A DNA stretch of 64,000 nt, taken from positions 43,894,360 through 43,958,359 of the forward strand of contig CM065295.1 in assembly GCA_032871835.1 (NCBI GenBank). The letters are read 5' to 3'. The stretch comes from Dipteronia dyeriana (lineage: Eukaryota > Streptophyta > Magnoliopsida > Sapindales > Sapindaceae). The notes under the pieces are model-generated. The model searched no databases, was not told the DNA's origin, and was given only the letters and a program-made list of their open reading frames with translations. Position 1 is the stretch's first letter; each line of letters starts with the position of its first letter. This document shows, piece by piece, positions 57,681 to 64,000 of the stretch. A program made the translations under genes and the position numbers.

Positions 57681-58627
57681 TGAAAATTTCCTTAAAGCGT
57701 GTGTCTAATAACATATAGAGGGGTGAATAGGTTTTAATCAATTTAATTACCAATTTTTCTTGATTAGTCAATCTTCAATATTCACCCAATAAACAAACAT
57801 GCAACATCAAGTGTAAAGATGCGGAAATATAAATAACACTTAATTTTTACGTGGAAACCCTCCAAACGGGAAAAACCACGGGCTATTGTGCTAGCCACAC
57901 ACGATTATAGAAATCCACTATATGAGTAAAAGTTACACCCTCAAGTGATACTCAGACTCTCACTCTCGACAACGTCAGGCTATTGCCACTACCACTCACC
58001 ACTCTTGGTTCAGCCCCAAGTGATATCATTTGATCCATTACTCTTGGCGTGAGTACCTCATACTCTACCCTTTGGGCCTTTTATAGTGGCAGCCGACCAA
58101 TTGCTTGCCAACCTACCATTGGTTGCAAGACTTGACTTGCTTGTGTACTATACACCGATAGCCACAAGACTTAATTCTCAATGAAGAGATCAATAACCTA
58201 TGTGAGTATGAAAAAATATTCTAAATGCAAATAATGCTAAGCAAAATACAAAATGCTTATCTGGAAATTTAAGTAAGTCACTAAGTACAATTCCTAGATA
58301 TCAATGACTAAATGAATGCTCATAAATACTTAACTAGATATAGTTATGCAAATTTATATCTTAGTTATCAAGCAAAGCCATTTCAATATATGTTGTCATT
58401 AAGCATGGCATGGTCATTAATGCAATCATGAAAATACAATTAATATGACCTAATTAGCTAGGGGAAAATATGACCTATATACTAGCTATCACAATACAAT
58501 AACCCAAACATCAACAATAATCTCTACCTTTAATAGAAATCCTAATGTAGAGGCATACAAGTTATAGAAGAGATACCTTGCTAAGCTAGAACACAAGAAT
58601 GATTAAAATGGTGTTCTACTTACCAAG
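57681..58627 (-). repeat. Copia F: partial LTR of a third SIRE-like family
   Basis: In minus orientation the 3' terminus is GGAAATTTTCA at 57681. It shares with the E and A/B/C LTRs the block GGGGTGAATAGG and the 'ACGTGG..CCTCCAAA..CCACGGG' block. The rest is diverged and the 43-bp array is absent. ATTTC (57676-57680) would be one target duplication. It is cut at 58627 by gypsy-4, so the U3 half lies outside. Confidence 0.7.
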
Positions 58628-59930
58628 TGTTAATAGCAAAATTTGGCTTGGGGACCAAAGAAAAATTTTCCACTCTCCTAACTCGAGTCAAAGCACAAGT
58701 TCACCGTTTATTGAATCCTGGATCCTAAGGGTGAGCCATAGAGCTACCCCGTGGAAATAAGGAAGGGTCATCGAGCTTCAAGACTATCAGGAATATTGCC
58801 CGACATGACCAGATCGAGCCCCTCACGCCAACACTGGAATTCGGACAAAGCACGATGCGTGGTTATTAAGGCTTCCCGAGTCCACTTATCCCGGAACCTC
58901 GGTTACTGAGGTCTGGCTCTGAAACCACTCCGTGAAAACAAAGAAAGGTCATCGAACTCATGGAACATTTAAGGTGAAGCCGACACAAATAAAGGGAGCT
59001 TCTTCCAGATTAAGGCTTCCCGAGGTCAAATTTAACTCCTAGCCTAAACCAGGAGCCCACAAACCTTTCTAGAAGCTTGCTGCCCCCACCATATACGAAA
59101 AGAGAGCCTTTAAGTGGGTCAGATTCGTGCTATAACTAATGCTCTAAATCACTAAGGGACACTTGTAACTTAACTAGAAATGAAAGAAGAAACTCGCCTA
59201 ATCCATACTACCCTTAGAAAGTGCCCACAAGGTCGCCTCAAACTCTGAGGATCCAAGAGAGGTCGGGCTAAGCTTCTGATACTAAAACTAAGGTAGGGAT
59301 CTACCTCGCCCTACGAAATGGCAAAAAACTAACTAGACGATCTCTATGAAGAATCATGCCATGAATACACACAGGATCAAATCTACACTCCAACGAACAT
59401 TAAAGCTCTATGTACTCGAAAGGCAAGAGATTGAGTCCAAAGAGGAACCAAACTTATCTCCACCAATGATAGTTTCGAGTCTGTTATTCATTTGAAGTCA
59501 ACAATTTTTAAATAGAGGATCCCACCCAATAAGGAGGGACGGATCCAGAGAATCATGGTGAGAGATACACCCGTTCCAATTACTTGGACCATGTATAAAT
59601 GAGACATAAGGATCAACAGAGAAGGGGACCGAGCCTAAATTTTATGATGAGAACATGACCACCATTGTATCTACTATTCGATAGGCACGAGGTTGCCACT
59701 CTCCTATGCCCGGGAGAGATTGAGAGCGTATTTGAGAGATTTCTGTGTACCATAAATGATCAATAATAAAGTTCCCATTTGTCATCCTAGTTGCATTCGA
59801 ATATTCATTTCTATAGTAACAGGTTGGGTATCTAAGGTACTGACCCTAGCCACCACCTCTGTGTAGTGGTCTCGAGGGTGTTAGTAGGAATTTCTCATCT
59901 TGAGCGAATTTCTCATCTTGAACAAATTTC
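58628..59930 (+). repeat. 5' LTR of gypsy-4 (1.30 kb)
   Basis: It starts TGTTAATAGCAAAATTTGGC. The TATA box TATAAAT is at 59594-59600. Near the end an 18-bp block, GAATTTCTCATCTTGAGC, is duplicated (59888-59905 and 59906-59923). The expected terminus CCGTTAACA is missing: the LTR passes straight from AACAAATTTC into the PBS. Confidence 0.82.
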
Positions 59931-59946
59931 TGGTGACGTCTATGGG
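59931..59946 (+). other. Degraded primer-binding site, gypsy-4
   Basis: TGGTGACGTCTATGGG stands where gypsy-1 and -2 have TGGCACCGTCTG plus GGG-type sequence. The LTR end and spacer (about 13-14 bp) are deleted, so this copy could not be primed or integrated normally. Confidence 0.6.
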
Positions 59947-59999
59947 AACAAACCACACTGTTATCTTTACACTTACAAATCTATTGTTTTGTAGTGATT

Positions 60000-61210
60000 T
60001 TGAGGCTCCGCTCCTCACAAGGCCAGCCCGAGGCTTTGGGACAGTGTTTATCAGCATTAACGCGAAAGGCCTGAAGAAAGGAAAAGAATCTGGGCACCAC
60101 AACAAAATTCTAGTCCAGCCAACCCTTGCGCGGGCTTCTGGTCCTCCTATGATAAGTCAAGCCATGCCCGATCAACAGGCGGCGTCCCTTGTGGAAAATA
60201 TCCGCCTCCGTCTGCTCGTTGAGGGCATCGCGGTCAAGTCAGCAAAACTTAACACACAAGAGGAGCCGACCAGGCCCCAGGACACCTGCCTTCGATGGCC
60301 TGGGACCTACTCCTCTGGAGCCCGTCTGCGAAGGGGCTAGGCTTTAACCATCAATCTGGGATAAATTATGGCCCATGCCCCGAGTCCAGGGTAAACAATC
60401 ACTTTACCAACTTAGGTAAGTTAAATCTGCAGCAGATGCCTTACCGCGGGAACAACAAGAGGTTTCTTTCTCAGTGGCCTTAAGAGGAGAAGCCCGAGCA
60501 AGAGAGGAAGGTGGCCAAAAAAGCCCAGAGCAGATCCCGCCTATAAAAGTTATCGGGTGGAGGTAGCCAGCTCATCTGAGGAATCTGATAGCGAGGAATC
60601 CGAGGTCAACTTAAAGAAACCCAAAACCAAACGCCCTAGAGATCAGCCGACAAGGGTGTAGAAAGAGGTCCAGCTGATGAAGAAGGGAAGACACAAGGAG
60701 AACAAGAAAGATCCGTTGAGCGAGATAAATGTTCCCTTCACTAGAAGGATCTGAGAGGCGAAGCTCCCACCAAAATTTAAGATGCTGATTGACAAATTCT
60801 TCGGAACGGAGGACCCTTTAAGCCATCTAGAGAGCTTCTTCCAGCAAACGGTAGTCTAAAATACCACCAGGGCTACCATGTACAGGATGTTACCTACCAC
60901 CCTAACAGATTACGTCAAGACCTGGTTCAGAAAGCTACTTGCTAGTAGCATAGATTCTTTTACAAAGCTATCAACTGATTTCTGCTCTCAGTTCCATGGG
61001 TTCAAGCAGCGTCCGAAGGACCCCATACACCTAAATTATGTGATTCAGAACCGAAATGAGACTCTCTAGTCATATGTTGAACGCTTCCATAAGGAAGTCA
61101 TTCAGACGGATGTCTTCACTGAGAAAGAAACTCTGGCCAATTTCAAGAGGGACCTGTAGGCGGGTAAGCTTTTCCAATCCTTTGCTAAGCGTTTCCATAC
61201 ATCGTTGCAG
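60000..61210 (+). pseudogene. gag: gag of gypsy-4 (broken, truncated)
   Basis: The start codon of the family is TTG here (60000-60002, LRLRSSQGQPEALG). ORF 59900-60340 gives PPMISQAMPDQQAASLVENI. A Lys-rich/acidic part follows (60490-60720), then the capsid-like domain (60800-61070: MYRMLPTTLTDYVKTWFRKL, IDSFTKLSTDF). After a stop, SYVERFHKEVIQTD and GKLFQSFAKRF follow in other frames. The match ends near 61186-61210, where element G begins. Confidence 0.8.
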
Positions 61211-63259
61211 TGTCATCAAATATGAACATTTATGTTCAGCCTCGCAAGGGCGCAAGTCACAGAGACTAGCACAACAATAAGCAAGGGATCAATCCATAGC
61301 GAGGTGGGATTCACCGATCGTCTCTAATTCTAGCTATTATTACAACACTCCGAGCGAACTCGTGTGTTGCGTGTGCGTTAAAGTGAATAATAATATAACT
61401 AAATAACTTATATCCGCGATAATCCTACTAATTACGTTCTAGACTCACCTAATCCTCAAATGTGCAAGTATATCATAGGCTCGTATCCATTTAATTAATC
61501 TCTAATCTCTCTCGATGTCTTACAGATAGTATCCATATATACCCAAAATCTCTCTCGAGCAATCCGGACAATATATATGAACCCATTAAGCACGTGGAAT
61601 ACAAATAGAACCCTATACGCTAGCCTAGTGGTTCTATCACTTTCTAGTCAAGCATAGTGAATGTTTATCTAAGCATTGTCAAACGCGTCTCCTCTCGGTA
61701 CATAGCATCTAACCATGTATCAATTACAAAGTGATCAATTAAGCAAAAACTTTAAGAATTCAAAACATCCATATAACTACATGAGCACAAAAGAAATGTC
61801 GGTGGTCTTTACTTCTAGGTCAAAGATTCGGTTTAGTTAACTCCCTAGGATGGCTAAACATGGGAAACAAGTTTACCTAACATCTACATGCAACAATGTG
61901 ATTGTTATATCATTAAGAACATTCAATTTAGGCAAAAGGTTCATCCTCTTGATTAGGGAATTTTCCCACGATCAATTCATCACCCAATCCTGTCACATAG
62001 ATGGATAATCGTGTCTTAATACAAAGACCCATTAAGAACAAGGATATGAACCAATGTCAATTTAGAAGCTAAAAGCCTAAACTGAAACATTTTCTACTCT
62101 TTGGGGCTAAAATACCTATTACTCAAATTACTCAATACATGGAATTTCAAGTCATCCATCAATCAATCAACAATCATGGGTATCTAATTTCTACTCTAAA
62201 TTACAACTACAATCATGGACACATATTGATTTCTAACAATTCATAAACATACATATCATATTAAGAGCATAAAAACACATATAGCAAAGAGCAAAACAAA
62301 ACCCAAATGAATTTAAGAACGATCAATACATTTATTACACAAGTGTAGGTTAACAATATCCCAAAATTGATGGAATACATCAATTAAGAAAACAAGAAAT
62401 ACAAAGAGAATGAGTAAAAGAAGTTACAACCCTTGAAGAAAACCCTCAAAGTGTTCCTTTCCATCCCCAGCTCGAATTTGGTCATTGACCCCTCCTATTC
62501 TCCTTGCAATCTACTCTAAATTGTGATGGAGGAAGTGAGAATGGGTGGTGAAGGTGTATGGTCAACTCCCACGGAGGAAAATCCTCCATGGGAGCTTGAA
62601 TCTCTCCTTCCTTGGTGAAGAAGAATGAGAAGTATGAAGAAGATGAAGAGAAAAAGAGTTTGGGCGTGAGAGGTCTGAAAAGAGGAGAGAAAGTGGGTTA
62701 TCTATAGGTTTGGAAGTTAGGGTAAGATATTGGGGTGAAAAGACAAGAATATCCTTCACAAAATGGCCAAAAAAATGCAATTCCGCCCATATATACTGTA
62801 CGTCACGCAGTACGCTTCAACAGGCGTACCGCACATCACTTTTGGAACCTGCTGCCAAAAAATACGGTACATAAATTGGTCTTGCGTGGCTGCGTACCGT
62901 ATCGTACCTCAGCGCACCATTACGAAAATGGTCATAACTGTCTCTACAAACCGCGGAATCACGATCTGTATAGTGCGTTGGAAAGAAGAACTCCGGGAAT
63001 TTTCAAAAAGTGGTTATGGGAGACGTAGTTCGATCAGAGGAGAGAGATATGACCTTCCAACTTTAGGGGTGTCTGCATAAGCTATTCCAAATTCTGCCCT
63101 TTAACCTCAAAAACTCTTTAATTAAGCTCAAATATCTTCCGTAGGGAACATGTACCTACACAAGGCTCACAAATACATCAAATACCAAAATATACTCGAA
63201 AACAAGAACAAAAGCGAGGTAATTGGGACCTCAAATAGGTATATAAATCGTTCCGATCA
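61211..63259 (-). repeat. Probable 3' LTR of element G (about 2.05 kb)
   Basis: The minus strand starts TGATCGGAACG at 63259, after the purine tract, and could end TTTGATGACA at 61211. The left end is set by the loss of gypsy-4 gag similarity and the TG/CA rule; TGCAG before it would be one target duplication. A GC-rich stretch at 62800-62925 has repeated GTAC/GCGTACC words. The ORFs at 62735-63080 lie in this LTR and are not treated as genes. Confidence 0.5.
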
Positions 63260-63260
63260 A

Positions 63261-63283
63261 TACCCCCAAACCTATCTTTTGCT
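63261..63283 (-). other. Polypurine tract of element G
   Basis: The minus strand reads AAAAGATAGGTTTGGGGGTA just before TGATCGG. Confidence 0.6.
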
Positions 63284-64000
63284 AGTCCTCGGCAAAAAAC
63301 TAAAATGAAAAACATTGAAACAAAATGAACATAATTAAAAACTAAGCTAGGCTAGTCAACTTTCGTAGGAAACACAATGACACTTAGCACGTGCCATAAG
63401 CCTTTCAACCACTAGGCAATCCCTAGATGGAGAATTTTTGCCTTCTGAGGGTTTACAGATACGAACACCCACAAACGTATTACTCTGCAAGAAAGCTGAG
63501 ATGCAATCCAAACATACCACATAAAAACAACACACGCATGCTAGTATCTCAAATATACCAATCAATAACAATGCTTCACACAATGCAAGTAAGCCAATAC
63601 TTAGGATGTTTTCGATTTACAAATCAACAACGCTCGAATGCTCAATATAAAATTCGCCACGACTCAAATCCTCACCGGAATTAAGTCTGATTTTTTCACT
63701 CAAAACCTAGGCAATCACTCTCTAGCAAACACATGCGATTTGGAAGCTATATTCATGGAATCTAATATATCGCATATGAGTATATTCAATGAAGCACATT
63801 TTATAGTGATAGATCTCATGGAAAGAATTGAAATGTCATGAACGTGGAAAAAGCATGCATTGAGTCATATTCCCAATATAGACTTTCTAAGACATCAAAT
63901 GGACTTTCCCTCACTTGTATTAGGGCCAAGGTGATTTGAAGTGGTGTATGAGATGGAAGATATGGTAACAGTGGGAAGGATAAAGTTACTAATCATCCAA
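63284..64000 (-). other. 3' internal region of element G, no gene seen
   Basis: Short ORFs on both strands have no recognisable domain. The sequence is AT-rich and probably untranslated 3' sequence of element G. Confidence 0.5.

Larger units (their letters stand above)
58628..61210 (+). mobile_element. Gypsy-4: 5' part of a Tat-like Ty3/gypsy element
   Basis: A plus-strand 5' LTR, a PBS-like sequence and most of gag, cut in gag by element G. It started in copia LTR F, with CCAAG (58623-58627) as the likely left target duplication. It belongs to the same family as gypsy-1, -2, -3 and the solo LTR. Confidence 0.82.
61211..64000 (-). mobile_element. Element G: 3' end of an unrelated Ty3/gypsy-type element
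   Basis: In minus orientation there is a presumed 3' LTR (63259-61211), a PPT and about 0.7 kb of internal sequence running out of the window. The 'GAGGACTAGCAAAAGATAGG' stretch with a G run before the LTR is characteristic, to my knowledge, of Athila/Tat-type gypsy elements. No protein domain is visible, so the lineage is an inference. Confidence 0.55.

Noticed and set aside
62735..63080. Overlapping 97- and 105-codon ORFs on the plus strand
   Set aside because: They sit in the GC-richer part of the presumed LTR of element G, antisense to it, with no recognisable domain.

Overview
This window is dense, nested LTR-retrotransposon DNA from a flowering plant nuclear genome. Several things point there: primer-binding sites matching the plant initiator tRNA-Met, SIRE/Maximus-like Ty1/copia elements with LTRs of 2.2-2.6 kb, and Ty3/gypsy elements carrying a second RNase H domain of the plant Tat type plus an antisense ORF. 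The species cannot be named from the sequence. I see no host gene, rRNA, tRNA gene or CRISPR array. Every protein-like ORF worth naming is a gag, pol or accessory gene of a retroelement, and nearly all carry stops or frameshifts.

The nest can be read from LTR termini (TG...CA), primer-binding sites, polypurine tracts and target-site duplications (TSDs). The oldest visible layer is gypsy-3 (54339-57680, minus). Gypsy-2 (minus) sits in its RNase H region; its pieces lie at 18112-18315, 39055-40441, 50385-51926 and an LTR at 51927-54338. Four insertions lie inside gypsy-2: gypsy-1 (7474-18111, minus); copia C (18321-39054, plus, TSD TTTTG/CTTTG); copia D (40442-50379, minus, TSD ACACG on both sides); and a solo gypsy LTR (52148-53360, plus, TSD TAAAA/TAAAG). 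Gypsy-1 holds copia B (2665-7473, minus), which is cut by copia A (1-2664, plus). Copia C holds copia E (26284-36521, minus, TSD AAATT/AGATT) in its 3' LTR. To the right, gypsy-3 is cut by a diverged copia LTR F (57681-58627). F is cut by gypsy-4 (58628-61210, plus), and gypsy-4 is cut by a third kind of gypsy element, G (61211 to the window end, minus).

The most interesting biology is the A/B/C copia family and its relation to E. C has complete LTRs, PBS and PPT. It keeps a long gag and a second ORF resembling the 'putative plant transposon protein' family, but has no protease, integrase, reverse transcriptase or RNase H. B has the same gag-to-non-pol junction, so this is a family structure and not one damaged copy. 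E shares the U3 half of the LTR and the 3' internal region with C. It has the reverse makeup: protease, integrase, RT and RNase H are present but the N-terminal half of gag is gone. The two look like reciprocal, possibly cross-mobilising partners.

The LTRs also carry repeated structure near their promoters: paired dyads spaced 43 bp, transcribed 43-bp tandem arrays, and palindromic repeats upstream of the TATA box in copia D. Gypsy-1 has a seven-copy tandem repeat of about 99 bp between pol and its antisense ORF.
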